A stretch of DNA of 64,000 nt, taken from positions 104,482-168,481 of the forward strand of contig NZ_WWFG01000004.1 of assembly GCF_026127265.1 (NCBI RefSeq), in the 5' to 3' direction. This document shows positions 38,170 to 47,588 of this stretch, piece by piece (position 1 is the first letter of the stretch; each line of letters begins with the position of its first letter). Source of the DNA: Nostoc sp. KVJ3. Lineage in GTDB: Bacteria > Cyanobacteriota > Cyanobacteriia > Cyanobacteriales > Nostocaceae. Position numbers and translations under genes: made by a program. Under the pieces are notes generated by a model that was not told the origin of the DNA, did no database searches, and was given only the letters and a program-made list of their open reading frames with translations.

Positions 38170-38850
38170 ATGACAGCCAAAATCATTGCTGTTGTCAACC
38201 AGAAGGGTGGCTCAGGAAAGACAACTGTTAGTATGCAGCTTGCTGGTGCGATTGCGCGGCGCAGCAACAAAGTCCTTGTGGTTGATGCAGATCCGCAAGG
38301 GACAGCTACACGTTGGGCTGCCTCCGCTCTTGACGAAACCCCCTTTCCTGCTGGCGTAGTAGGGCTGAGTGCTGCCAGTAACAAAGTCCACCGCGAAGTC
38401 AAAAAATTTATTGATGATTACGACTACATCATTATCGACTGCCCCCCAGCAGCTGATTCCCCTGTCCCGCAAAGCGCGTTGCTGATTGCAGACCTAGCTC
38501 TAGTGCCTATCATCCCTTCGCCATTGGATATGTGGGCTGCGGTTGGTATTCGACAGGTTATCCAGAATGTCAGTGATTTTAATGATGCCTTGCAGTCCCG
38601 GCTTGTCTTGAACCAGTGTCAGCCAAAAACTACCTTGGCGCAGGAAAGTTTGGAAGTCTTACCAGAATTTGGGATTTTGTTGGCTAAGACGCAAATACAG
38701 CATCGGCAAGTTTACCGCCAGTCTGCCGTGTTCGGTCAGACAGTCCATAATTTTGGCAACAAGGCTTCAGCCGCCATTTCGGAAATAGAGAGCCTGACCA
38801 ACGAGGTTCTAGGAATACTGGGCGTTAAGCGTCAAAAAAGTAATAGTTAA
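38170..38850 (+). CDS. parA: ParA-family partition ATPase, 226 aa
   Basis: The deviant Walker A KGGSGKTT starts at about residue 14, Walker A' is VLVVDADPQGTATRW, and Walker B is YIIIDCPP. The length without an N-terminal HTH identifies a short, type Ib-like ParA. It forms ATP-dependent gradients on the nucleoid that position plasmids. It is paired with the divergent RHH protein and the AT-rich repeats. This is the third partition locus in the window, besides two ParM-type loci. Confidence 0.92.
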   Translation: MTAKIIAVVNQKGGSGKTTVSMQLAGAIARRSNKVLVVDADPQGTATRWAASALDETPFPAGVVGLSAASNKVHREVKKFIDDYDYIIIDCPPAADSPVPQSALLIADLALVPIIPSPLDMWAAVGIRQVIQNVSDFNDALQSRLVLNQCQPKTTLAQESLEVLPEFGILLAKTQIQHRQVYRQSAVFGQTVHNFGNKASAAISEIESLTNEVLGILGVKRQKSNS

Positions 38851-38890
38851 AACTATTTATATAGTTTTTATCGTTTATATAGTTTAGATT
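38835..38890. repeat. Partition-site-like AT repeats, right group
   Basis: AGTTAAAACTATTTATATAG and further TATATAGTTT words directly after the parA stop repeat the motifs found upstream of the gene and beyond the partner gene. Confidence 0.5.
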
Positions 38891-39113
38891 AAACTCAGGT
38901 GGTAGCACTATAGTAAAGTTAATCGTCAAACCTAATTTCTCTTCAATTCGGGGTAAAGTTACAGAAGTTGTCACCAGGGGCAAAGTAGCTCGTAAGTACT
39001 ACGAAACAACCGTTTCAGCTTTGATGATGATTTAGGCTAGCGATAATTGAATTAATGGATAAGATTGATCAAGCAATTTCCGGCTTGACAATTGTGTAAA
39101 CACAGGGGGAACA
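38891..39113. other. Intergenic, no gene
   Basis: About 0.2 kb with no clear ORF, separating parA from the toxin-antitoxin pair. The antitoxin RBS (GGGGGAAC) lies at its end. Confidence 0.3.
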
Positions 39114-39386
39114 ATGACAATTAAAGAACAGATTACCCAAGAACTAGAAAAATTACCTGAACCGCTATTACAGGAAATTTTAGACTTTGTTCAGTTTGTA
39201 CAAACCAAACATCAACAAATCGGCATATCTGCAAATAACCAACCAGAGGAACCACTTGTAGCAGAGCATACTTTAACAGGTTCCACTGCCCAAGATTTAT
39301 TAGAATTTGTGGGAAGTTGGTCAGGTTCCGATATTAGAGAATGCCTGCAACTGGTTCATTCTAGTCGTATGCCACTAGAATTTTAA
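39114..39386 (+). CDS. DUF2281-type antitoxin, 90 aa
   Basis: The N-terminal helix pair MTIKEQITQELEKLPEPLLQ / EILDFVQFVQTKH is the DUF2281 pattern, commonly encoded just ahead of PIN toxins in cyanobacteria. The second half is flexible and ends 2 bases before the toxin start. Expected role: binds and neutralises the toxin and represses the operon. GGGGGAA precedes the start. Confidence 0.82.
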   Translation: MTIKEQITQELEKLPEPLLQEILDFVQFVQTKHQQIGISANNQPEEPLVAEHTLTGSTAQDLLEFVGSWSGSDIRECLQLVHSSRMPLEF

Positions 39387-39388
39387 TC

Positions 39389-39832
39389 ATGTATCTACTT
39401 GATACTAATCACTGTTCCTTCTTGATAGAAGGTGTGCCAAGTGTCGCCAATCACTTGCGTTCGCTTGGTCAAGTACAACTGGCAACTAGTGTCATTGTTG
39501 CTGGTGAGTTGCACTTTATGGCGCAAAATTCAGAACAAAAAGCCGCTAATTTAATCAAAATAAATGCGTTTTTGCGCCGAATTAACCTATATGGAATCGA
39601 CAAAGAAACGACAGAAATTTACGGTGATTTTAAATCAGAAATTATCAAGCAATTTGGGCCGAAAGAAAAAAGTAAACGTAGAACAACTAAATTAACTACT
39701 ATTGGTATTAGTGAAAATGACCTCTGGATAGCTGCGACAGCTTTACGTCACTCATTGATTCTCGTTTCATGTGATAGTGACTTTGAGCGAATGCGACAAG
39801 TACTAGAATTTTCTTTGGAAAGTTGGGTTTAA
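39389..39832 (+). CDS. PIN-domain toxin (VapC-type), 147 aa
   Basis: The fold and acidic residues of PIN RNases are clear: MYLLDTNHCSFLI (first Asp), VIVAGELHF (Glu), ISENDLWIAATAL (Asp) and LVSCDSDFERM (last Asp). It is translated right after the antitoxin. It would cleave RNA when freed from the antitoxin, and thus act as a plasmid addiction system next to the parA locus. Confidence 0.88.
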   Translation: MYLLDTNHCSFLIEGVPSVANHLRSLGQVQLATSVIVAGELHFMAQNSEQKAANLIKINAFLRRINLYGIDKETTEIYGDFKSEIIKQFGPKEKSKRRTTKLTTIGISENDLWIAATALRHSLILVSCDSDFERMRQVLEFSLESWV

Positions 39833-39910
39833 ATAAAACGGGCTTAATTGTGCTAAAAAATAAAGATAGTCAAAATTTAACTCCGGCGGCTCAAGATTTT
39901 TAAGTCTTTT

Positions 39911-40903
39911 CTAAATCAGTTCTGATATTGAGTCACTCATCTGCTTTTGCAAGCGCTGGCGGTTATCATCATATTTCAAAACCGTCTGCACTTGGGCGTG
40001 TCTGCTAAAGCGCTGGGTAGCACGGTAGTTCCCATTGTTCAAATCCAATACTGTAGTAATCGCACTGTGGCGGATGCGATGGGGTGACATCTTCTTAGTA
40101 ATTCCGGCTTGCTTGCATAGCCCATCTACCAGTCGCCTGATTGCCTCCCCGGTTAATCTGTGTCCATTCTTGTGATAGGCCAGCACCGTAAAAAGCGGGT
40201 CATTACCCCGTTTTTTCTTACTTGCCTTAATCCAATCAGCGATCGCCGTTGCAGTTTTGTCTGATAAGTCAAGAACATCCTTCTGGCTACCCTTGCCTTT
40301 ACCCAGGATTGCAAGAGTTTTCTCTTTGGCGTTAAAGTCACGCACATTTAGATTGACTATCTCCTGACGACGCAAGCCATTATCCCAAAGTAACCGCATA
40401 ATGGCATAATCGCGCTTGCCCTTAAGGGTACTGCGGTCAACCAACGCTATGACTAGGGCATAGTCCTCGGCTGGAATGCCCATTGTGTCCCGGTAGGTTT
40501 CGACTTTTTCACCTTTGACATCATCTAGGGAGAAATTGCAGACCCCTAACCGTCGCCCCATCTCCACCATTGACTTGATAGCACTGAGGCGACGATTCAC
40601 CGTAGCTTCTGCCAGTTTTTTCTTGATGAGGTGCGCCTTGTACTTGAGAACCACAGCTACAGCGTGACGCTGTTCCAGGTGAAGGAACTCTAACACTAAG
40701 TCCCGGCTGGGTTCTTTCTTGGCAATGAACAGGAAGAAATCTTTCAGGTCTTTTTGGTATTCGCGTTTGGTGTTCAGCGATCGCTTATCTCCAATCAGCT
40801 GCTGAATTACATCAGGATCATTCTCTAAGGAAAAGTCTTCTCCGATCGCCAACGCCAGCGAGTTTTCTAGAACACTCAGATTTTCAGGGTGGATCGGTGT
40901 CAT
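39911..40903 (-). CDS. Tyrosine recombinase (XerC/D-like), 330 aa
   Basis: The N-terminal SAM-like core-binding region includes SLNTKREYQKDLKDFFLFIA. The catalytic domain has the first Arg in WDNGLRRQEIVNL, HxxR in MSPHRIRHSAITT, the later His in FSRHAQVQTV and the nucleophile Tyr in LKYDDNRQRL. It may resolve plasmid multimers or integrate an element. No attachment site could be recognised. It is convergent with the toxin gene. Confidence 0.92.
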   Translation of the reverse strand: MTPIHPENLSVLENSLALAIGEDFSLENDPDVIQQLIGDKRSLNTKREYQKDLKDFFLFIAKKEPSRDLVLEFLHLEQRHAVAVVLKYKAHLIKKKLAEATVNRRLSAIKSMVEMGRRLGVCNFSLDDVKGEKVETYRDTMGIPAEDYALVIALVDRSTLKGKRDYAIMRLLWDNGLRRQEIVNLNVRDFNAKEKTLAILGKGKGSQKDVLDLSDKTATAIADWIKASKKKRGNDPLFTVLAYHKNGHRLTGEAIRRLVDGLCKQAGITKKMSPHRIRHSAITTVLDLNNGNYRATQRFSRHAQVQTVLKYDDNRQRLQKQMSDSISELI

Positions 40904-41456
40904 CGGTGATAGAGCAGCAGAGGTTTGGGAAGTTTAATGCTATTTCAACATCTTAGTTGAAGAGAGGTGTTTATTACTCTAAGTGGTGCGAAAAATCCTA
41001 TTGTCGCACTATCTTGCAACAAGGGGGGAGTGGGTCAGGGGCGAGTTCTTGTCAGCTAATTGACATTGATTGAGGGTGATTCAGAAAAATTAAATTAGAT
41101 GAAAGTGTAAGCACGGACGATCTCTGTACGTGATTTGACGGTAAATGAACAGAGAGTTAACAAAGCGCGAACACCATTATCCATCGTTCGGAGTTAGGGT
41201 GTTCTAGCGCGTGTTTATGAGAGGTAGGGATTCAAGTTTTTGATATCAATATTGCTATCAAAAATGTCTATACTCGCTTCTATTCCTTTGGTTGAGTCAG
41301 TTTTTAAAGTTAATTTTGTATTCAATGACTGAAATCACAGATAAATAGTGATTTATATTACATCCATTTTAGTAAAAACTTGCAAATAATTATGTATAAA
41401 TATTTACTAATAATTATTTGCGAGTATCCTTGTTACACTATTTAGTGGTTATGTAA
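40904..41456. other. Intergenic region, possible relic of a motif-bearing ORF
   Basis: No intact gene. At 41264-41290 the minus strand can be read as GIEASIDIFDS, which resembles the C-terminus (GIEASVDN) of the mini-ORF at 42503-42658, and the DNA words TGTCTAxACTCGCTTCTAT match. This suggests a decayed copy. Confidence 0.4.
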
Positions 41457-42365
41457 ATGATTTTTTTGAGAAAAAAATCGAAACAATCATCATTATTTAT
41501 AATATTTTGCTCGTTTTGTATATCATTAATACTCGCATTAATTCATACTGTATTTACAATAAATATTATTTTTAGTATATTCGGATTAACTTTATTTTTA
41601 TCAGGAATATTTTTAGAGTTAAGAAATAAAATTATAGAAAAAACTCAATTTAGATTAGTGCCGACAAAGCAGATAATATCAACAGAAAAAAGGACAATTG
41701 ATACAAATGGTGGTAATTATAATGAAACCATTGGAAGAGATTATGTTGATGATGATTCTGTAACTAACAATATTAAAAATATTACTATTGGAAACAGAGA
41801 AGTAGAAATCAACCCCAACTATATTGTTGATACATTTGATGAATTTAGAGATATTTTAACGCAAAGTATAACTCAAAGCTCAAATGCTTTAGAAGCAATA
41901 TCAGAGTTTGCAAAGGAATTAACTGAAGAATTACGCAAACATCCAGAAGTCAAAGTTTGTTTCGGTGTAGATGAAAATATTAGCGTAGAAGAATTATTAA
42001 ATAAAATTTTTATAGATTTGCTAAATAAAAATTATGAGCAAAGTAACGAATCTTATCCAATTACTCGGATTACTTATGACCAAATTAAAAAGATAAATAA
42101 TTTTAGTAATTTAGCATATATAGAGCAATTTGAATCCAATGGGAATGGCGAATATGATCTCTTATATAGAGGATATACTGTTCACTTATTTCTAGATCAA
42201 TCTAAATGGTGGCTTTATAGAATTAGAAGAAGTAATTCATCTATTTTTGAACATAGTAATACAAGACGCTCGCGCAATATATACTTTGCGATTGGGAGAG
42301 CTATTGACCAAATAGAAAAAGAGATTGAAATAAATTGGAAAAATAGTATGAGTAACCCTGAGTAA
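41457..42365 (+). CDS. Membrane-anchored protein with GGNYNE motif, 302 aa
   Basis: Two hydrophobic helices (residues 12-30 and 35-55) form an N-terminal anchor. At about residues 80-98 is TNGGNYNETIGRDYV, the same short motif found in the neighbouring NACHT and AbiTii proteins. The rest is soluble, with helices (LEAISEFAKELTEELRKHP) and a compact C-terminal domain rich in aromatic residues (YRGYTVHLFLDQSKWWLYRI). No family is recognised. The gene is AT-rich and stands alone on the plus strand. A role as a membrane effector or partner of the NACHT proteins is an inference from the shared motif. Confidence 0.6.
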   Translation: MIFLRKKSKQSSLFIIFCSFCISLILALIHTVFTINIIFSIFGLTLFLSGIFLELRNKIIEKTQFRLVPTKQIISTEKRTIDTNGGNYNETIGRDYVDDDSVTNNIKNITIGNREVEINPNYIVDTFDEFRDILTQSITQSSNALEAISEFAKELTEELRKHPEVKVCFGVDENISVEELLNKIFIDLLNKNYEQSNESYPITRITYDQIKKINNFSNLAYIEQFESNGNGEYDLLYRGYTVHLFLDQSKWWLYRIRRSNSSIFEHSNTRRSRNIYFAIGRAIDQIEKEIEINWKNSMSNPE

Positions 42366-42502
42366 ACTAGATTTACTACTAAGTAGTAAATTAATCCATA
42401 TAACTGCAAGTTTACCATCTTATTCAAGTCTGATCGCCTTCCGAGGTTATACCAGCGTTGCAAGTCTGCACCTATTACCATATAAGGCGGTGAGTGACTT
42501 GC

Positions 42503-42658
42503 CTAATTGTCTACACTCGCTTCTATACCCCCGGTTGATAAAGCCTCAATATAATTCCCCAAAATAGATTCATTATAATTGCCGCCGTTTGTATTAATAT
42601 TCTTAACGTAATTAATAATGTTAATTATGTTTTTATCAGTAAATAAATTACTATTCAT
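42503..42658 (-). CDS. Mini-ORF carrying the GGNYNE motif, 51 aa
   Basis: An ATG-started ORF containing NINTNGGNYNESILGNYI and ending GIEASVDN. The motif matches those in three larger neighbours. It could be a standalone signalling peptide or the remnant of a NACHT-type N-terminus. No RBS of note. It is too short for normal gene callers. Confidence 0.4.
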   Translation of the reverse strand: MNSNLFTDKNIINIINYVKNINTNGGNYNESILGNYIEALSTGGIEASVDN

Positions 42659-43107
42659 AATATTTTGTAGACTAAAAGGTGCTGCCTTAAATGCTGTGAT
42701 TTTACCCCCTGCATGACCAAATTTTGAACCATAAAGTGACCGAAAGTTAACGTAATTTCAAGCTTTTGAGCCAATCAACAACTTAACTTTATGAATCAAA
42801 TTATGTCCGCGTGTTTTAAATGTGAACCATAATACAACCAAAAGTTTTATTTTTAGACTTGGTAAAAAATGCCGAGCAAGACACACTAATTTAGTCGAAA
42901 ATTTTAAACTTTTGGTCAAAATATGATTCAAAATGTCCACAATATGGTTCAAAAACACGTTTAGTCGAAAATTCAGTGATTAAGCGATCGCCCGATACTT
43001 GGTTTTAAAAGCTCTCGATCAAGAACACGTACAAATGAACTATAAAACCCACGTTGCCTCCTGGAATTAGGTTTTGACGTTTTTGGACTACATTTATAAC
43101 TTTGAAG
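42659..43107. other. Intergenic AT-rich region, no gene
   Basis: Direct repeats GGTCAAAATATG(A/G)TTCAAA lie near 42914 and 43432. No ORF is credible here. Confidence 0.35.
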
Positions 43108-43396
43108 TATATGTTGGTTCTTGGCAACTTTTGGTGATCTTGGTTGAGACAAGGCAGAAGGCAGACGGCAGAGGGCAGAAGGAAGGAGAAAGGAAAAATT
43201 TCCACAATTGAAGCTCTGCTTGGATTATAAAATATCTGCATCACTTGAAAGCCGTCAGCGATCGCCCCAAAAGGTCACAAGTCCCACGCCCAGATAACAA
43301 AATGTTTTAAAACCTTCTGCCGTCTGCCTTCTGCCATCTGCCTTAAAGTGCGTAACTTTCAATGATCACCAAAATCTGACAAGAACCTATATGTTG
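43108..43396. repeat. Long imperfect hairpin element, about 290 bp
   Basis: The outer arms TATATGTTGGTTCTTGGCA ... TTTTGGTGATC (43108-43141) and an inverted counterpart (43363-43396) pair well. Inside, GGCAGAAGGCAGACGGCAGA (from 43156) faces its inverse near 43316-43344. This nested inverted structure of GGCAGA-type heptamers looks like a MITE or a palindromic repeat element of the kind scattered in cyanobacterial genomes. Confidence 0.5.
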
Positions 43397-43444
43397 GTCT
43401 AGTGCGGAGTGAAGCGTATCGTGTCCGTTTGGTCAAAATATGGT

Positions 43445-44302
43445 TCAAATCACAAATGCTGGGCGTTGCTCATCAAAATTTGTAATGATTACTCCACTAT
43501 ATTGACTCACATAAAATTTAATCCAATCACAAGCTATATCTAGCTCTTCGTTAGAATGAGCATTACAATTGGCATAAGTTACTCTTTGGTTCAATTCATT
43601 TTCTATATCAGTGTTAAGGCTGGAAGAGTTACTAGTAAAAAAAACCATTGGAGTAATCTTGATTGGCTCTGCTAGTCTATCTGTAGAAACCACCTGTAAG
43701 TTATCAACTAAAACGTATATTTGTGGAATCCTGCTCATGTGTATAAAATGATTTTCTAAAAAATTGGGTAAAAATTTAACTTTGCCGATGATATTGAAAT
43801 ACAATTTGTAGTCATCAAAATCAATTTTACTTACAAGCCTGTCAGGAATAGCAAGCGGTATACCTGAATGACAATAGTTATCTGAAGTCGCAGTGCATAG
43901 TAAACATTCTTGATTTTCTACTGTCACTGGCTTAAATCTTACAGAACCCACCCCCCCTTCTATCATGTGAAATTTACCATGTGGGTTATAAAATTTAATG
44001 CCTTTTTCTTCACGAAGGTAATGTTTAGCATCCATTCTTGCTCTGAAAGCATCTTCTGTATGATATAAACCGGGAGTACGTGGAAACCAATCAACTATCC
44101 GAAAGCCTTCTAATATCAAAGACTTAAAAGCAGTATTACGTTCGCGTAGTAACACTTTCCAAAAATCCTCATTTGATTTAAAGCCAAAATCAGTTCCATT
44201 TTGTTGAAAATTACCCGGCTTTTGCAAATTTGTATTCTTGAAATGTTGTAATAAAAAATTGATTACTTGTTTCGGAGGTAGTTCTGCTATTACTTTTTGC
44301 AT
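43445..44302 (-). CDS. Uncharacterised soluble protein downstream of NACHT 1, 285 aa
   Basis: Landmarks are VDWFPRTPGLYHTEDAF, MIEGGVGSVRFKP, then LLCTATSDNYCHSGIPLAIP and a C-terminal SGVIITNFDEQRPAF. I associate this pattern with an uncharacterised family seen in cyanobacteria and other bacteria near signalling ATPases, but I cannot name it. It lies 146 bases after the NACHT stop on the same strand, so it may be a third component of the AbiTii-NACHT locus. The intact length and conserved motifs suggest a working protein. Confidence 0.65.
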   Translation of the reverse strand: MQKVIAELPPKQVINFLLQHFKNTNLQKPGNFQQNGTDFGFKSNEDFWKVLLRERNTAFKSLILEGFRIVDWFPRTPGLYHTEDAFRARMDAKHYLREEKGIKFYNPHGKFHMIEGGVGSVRFKPVTVENQECLLCTATSDNYCHSGIPLAIPDRLVSKIDFDDYKLYFNIIGKVKFLPNFLENHFIHMSRIPQIYVLVDNLQVVSTDRLAEPIKITPMVFFTSNSSSLNTDIENELNQRVTYANCNAHSNEELDIACDWIKFYVSQYSGVIITNFDEQRPAFVI

Positions 44303-44448
44303 ATTTTAATTAGCGTTAGAAACAATAGTGAACCCTAGCTGATTTAAGAAAAGACTAGCAGATAGCCGAAAATTAGTATTATCGGCGTTTCGTTCAATGT
44401 TAATAGGTTTTGATTATAACCTTCGCCTCGTGAAAGAGTTGTATCTTC

Positions 44449-45728
44449 CTATTTCCGTTTGAACTCCATTTGAGCGAAGTGGTCTTGCAGCAGTTTGTGG
44501 ATGAAGCGGTAACGACCACCAACACGCTGGAGGAATAATCGCTCGGTGCAGTAGTCGAGGAAACGGGCATAGTTCCAGGGGATGAGTTTGCTTTGGTAAA
44601 GAAAAAGATGCAACATAAAGTGTTGGGCATAATCGTCACTCATTCCAAGCATTCCAACAAGCAGGAATTGCACCCCGAATAATAGCCCCAAAGACAGCCC
44701 TCCAAACAGCCCTCCAAACAGCCCTATAAACAGCCCCAAAAAAGACCATGAAGGTATCCCAAGAAGAGGCAGCCCATAAATTAGTCCATTCATCATTGTA
44801 AAAAGTCCAAGAGGCAGCCCCATAACCAGCCCAAATATCAGCCCAAAAGACAACCAACACACTAGTCCATCTGTCAGTCGAACACACAGGCAGCGCATCA
44901 TCAAAATCGGGAGACGCATCAAAGCAATCAGTCCACCATTCGGTCTAGCATTCAGCCCACCGCTCAGTCCAACACCCATTCCTAAAATCAGTCCAACACT
45001 CAACCCAGGCATCCACCCATAAATCAACTCAACACCTAGCCCTCCTACAAACCCACCAATTAGTCCAACAATCACCCAATACTTCTTTTGTTGATCAAGC
45101 GGAAGTATATAGAACACAATGTAAGGGGGGATCTCCCTAATCAAAAACTCTGTTTGATTAACCTTTTCCATTTGCCATGCCAGCCAGATTAACCAGTGAA
45201 GAGTCTGTCTGGGCGTAGGTGGTATGCGCCTGCGATAGGGACTGCTCTCAATCTCAAACGGCCGATGCAACATTTGCTCCACATACCCATCCAGCAAGTA
45301 CTGAAGTTGATCGTTTGCGGTCTGCAATTGCTGCCATTGTTCCGTTGTGTTTTGAGGGTAGGTAAGTACTGCTATACTGAGTAACAAAGGGGTACGCAGG
45401 AACGCTAACAATTCGGGACTGCGGGCGATCAAGTCCCATAACTCCTGCCGTCTAACCTTGGTCAGGTAGTTCTGAATTTGTTGATCGCTCAACCCTTTCA
45501 AGTAAACCGCCCCGTTTAATTGCAGAGTAGTCTTGTAGTTCTCGTACTCTTCAATCCGGCTACACACCACCGCATAGCGCGGTGCAGATTCTCCAGCCAG
45601 AAAGCCATTGATCTGCCGAACACATAAATTCTGCCGTTCTGGAGCCACCTCATCCAATCCGTCCAGAAGGGGCAGCACAACTTGTTCTGTTACCCACTGC
45701 TTCCCTATCTTTTTGTCAAATCCATATC
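44449..45728 (-). pseudogene. NACHT protein 1, 3' fragment (split by IS630-type element)
   Basis: This part starts within the NACHT domain (Walker B VVLPLLDGLDEVAP) and has the sensor VVCSRIEEYENY. A helical arm follows, then a long membrane region with repeated GL(x)2-3GL helices such as GLIFGLVMGLPLGLF and LFGGLFGGLSLGLLFG. The end (NYARFLDYCTERLFLQRVGG ... HFAQMEFKRK) is almost the same as in NACHT 2 (49073-51454). The ORF as it stands begins at 45678. Removing the IS and one TA restores the frame to the 46936-47507 fragment (ELKSKPRYGFDKKIG). The whole gene would be 44449-47507 minus the IS. Confidence 0.85.
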
Positions 45729-45799
45729 TAGTAGTCTACCAAGGGAACTTTGCTAAGTAAAACCTCTAATTGGTAAAATAGCCAAAAACGGGGTGTAAT

Positions 45800-46240
45800 A
45801 TGGCAAAAAAGTACATTGTTGACTTGAATGAAGATGAAGTTTCTCAGCTACAAGCAATAATTAAAAAAGGTAAGCACAAAGCAAGAACCATAACCCGTGC
45901 AAACATTCTTCTGATGGCTGCTGAAGGAGAAACGGATCAAGCGATCGCTAGCATAGTTAGAGCGCATGTTGCAACAGTGCAACGAATACGAGAAAAATTC
46001 GTCATTGGAGGGTTAGATTTTGCTTTAAAGGATGAAGTTCATCCACCAAAACCTAAAAAGTTAGATGAAAAACAAGAAGCATTTTTGATTGCAACAGCTT
46101 GTTCTAATCCACCAGTTGGAAGAGTACGTTGGACAATGCAATTATTAGCAGATCATTTAGTGAACGTTGGTATCATAGATTCAATCTCAGATGAAACAGT
46201 ACGTCAAACTTTAAAAAAAATGAAATCAAGCCTTGGTTGA
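45800..46240 (+). CDS. IS630-family transposase, N-terminal frame, 146 aa
   Basis: HTH domains typical of the family (ITRANILLMAAEGETDQAI, RAHVATVQRIREKF) are seen. Near its end is an A8 run (46213-46220). A -1 slip there reads LKKNEIKPWLKEQW and continues into the second frame, so the full transposase would be a fusion made by programmed frameshifting. Confidence 0.88.
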   Translation: MAKKYIVDLNEDEVSQLQAIIKKGKHKARTITRANILLMAAEGETDQAIASIVRAHVATVQRIREKFVIGGLDFALKDEVHPPKPKKLDEKQEAFLIATACSNPPVGRVRWTMQLLADHLVNVGIIDSISDETVRQTLKKMKSSLG

Positions 46241-46911
46241 AAGAACAATGGTGTATTCCTGAAGTTAACGCAGAATATGTTTTCCGAATGGAAGATGTGC
46301 TGGATCTATACAATGAGCCTTATGATCCTAAACGCCCTGTAGTCTGCTTTGATGAACGTCCATACCAATTAGTAGAAGAAGTAAGGCTTCCTTTGCCACC
46401 AGAGCCGGAGCAGCCTGAACGTTATGATTTTGAGTATAAACGTAAGGGGACAGTAAATTTATTTGCATGTTTTCAACCCTTGGCAGGCTGGCGGCATATC
46501 GAAGTTACAGAACGTCGAACTAAAGCCGATTTTGCTAAACAGATGAAAAATTTAGTAGATGTTTGTTACCGAGATGCTGATGTTATTCGTTTAGTAGTTG
46601 ATAACTTGAATATTCATACGCCCAGTGCATTATACGAAGTTTTTCCACCAGAAGAAGCACGTCGAATTATTCAAAAATTAGAGTTTCACTATACTCCTAA
46701 ACACGCTTCTTGGCTGAATCAAGTAGAAATTGAATTATCTGTTTTATCTCGCCAATGTTTAGAACGGCGTATTCCTAATGCAGAAACATTAACTTCTGAG
46801 ATTGCCGCTTGGGAGAAACAACGTAATCAGCAAAAAGCTAGTGTCTATTGGGGTTTTCAAACCAAAGACGCTCGCCGAAAAATGCAGCGTTTATATCCGA
46901 ATTTAACCTAG
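46237..46911 (+). CDS. IS630-family transposase, DDE catalytic frame, 224 aa
   Basis: The DDE motif appears as VVCFDERPYQL (first Asp), LVVDNLNIHTP (second Asp) and HASWLNQVEIELSVLSRQC (Glu). It is probably made mainly as the C-terminal part of the -1 frameshift fusion with 45800-46240. It overlaps that frame by 4 bases. Confidence 0.88.
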   Translation: MKEQWCIPEVNAEYVFRMEDVLDLYNEPYDPKRPVVCFDERPYQLVEEVRLPLPPEPEQPERYDFEYKRKGTVNLFACFQPLAGWRHIEVTERRTKADFAKQMKNLVDVCYRDADVIRLVVDNLNIHTPSALYEVFPPEEARRIIQKLEFHYTPKHASWLNQVEIELSVLSRQCLERRIPNAETLTSEIAAWEKQRNQQKASVYWGFQTKDARRKMQRLYPNLT

Positions 46912-46935
46912 CAAAGTTGGCTTGGCAGACTACTA

Positions 46936-47507
46936 GGTTTAGATTTCAGTTCTGCCACCAACCAATCAGTTAGAGATTGGCGGTCATCTTTCCATGAGGA
47001 TAAGTTTAATAAAACCGGAACGGGATAATCAGGGTGTTCTTCCGCACGTTTGATTAAAGCTTGTGCTAGTTCTAATAGTGTGGTTGTTTTACCTGCCCCT
47101 GGCGCACCTAAAATTAACAGTTTACCTGCAATTTCTTCAGAATCAAAAACTTCTAAAATTGTTGTGGTATCTGGGAGAGGTTCAGCAGGCTTTAAGCCAA
47201 TTTTTATCTCAGCATCCCAAGGTCTTTTTACCTGCTGGGGTTGCGGCTCTTTACCCAAATTAATCAGCACGGTCTTGTGTAGAGATTGCCTTAACCGTGC
47301 TGTAACTTCTTCCTTAACTGCGGCTAATAGTAACCGCTCGTTCTTGGGTCTGGCAGGGTTGCCTATTGGTGTTGTCTGCTGACCACCTAGAATATTAAAA
47401 ATATTTTGAAAAACATTACCTTGAATATAGTCGCCTTCAATCCGTTCGTTATAATTACCTCCTTCAGTATTGATATTGCGGTTTTCAGGCGGGTTCGGCT
47501 CTTCCAT
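46936..47507 (-). pseudogene. NACHT protein 1, 5' fragment with GGNYNE motif
   Basis: Residues 9-31 hold RNINTEGGNYNERIEGDYI, followed by a linker, TARLRQSLHKTVLINLGKE, then the NACHT Walker A (ILGAPGAGKTTTLLELA). The reading frame is cut by the IS630-type element. It lies 81 bases after the AbiTii 1 gene on the same strand. The segment is nearly identical to the same part of NACHT 2 except that the N-terminal motif differs. STAND NTPases of this type sense infection or stress and activate an effector. Confidence 0.85.
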
Positions 47508-47588
47508 ATTTTTGCATGAGCTAAATTTTCAGCCTAGAAGCTGCGGGTTGGTAAACTATGAACTTAGAAGTATGTTAATTCAGTTTCC

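Larger units (their letters stand above)
45731..46933 (+). mobile_element. IS630-family insertion sequence, 1203 bp
   Basis: The ends GTAGTCTACCAAGGGAACTT and inverted GTAGTCTGCCAAGCCAACTT match except for a few bases over 28 bp. TA dinucleotides flank the element (45729-45730 and 46934-46935), the duplication made by IS630/Tc1-type transposases. It is inserted in the NACHT 1 gene. Both transposase frames are intact. Confidence 0.9.

Noticed and set aside
43005..43244. 79-aa minus-strand ORF
   Set aside because: It reads through the GGCAGA repeat element and has no recognisable protein pattern.
44636..44887. 83-aa Trp/Ala-rich minus-strand ORF
   Set aside because: An alternative frame of the GL-rich membrane segment of NACHT 1; its periodicity comes from that repeat.
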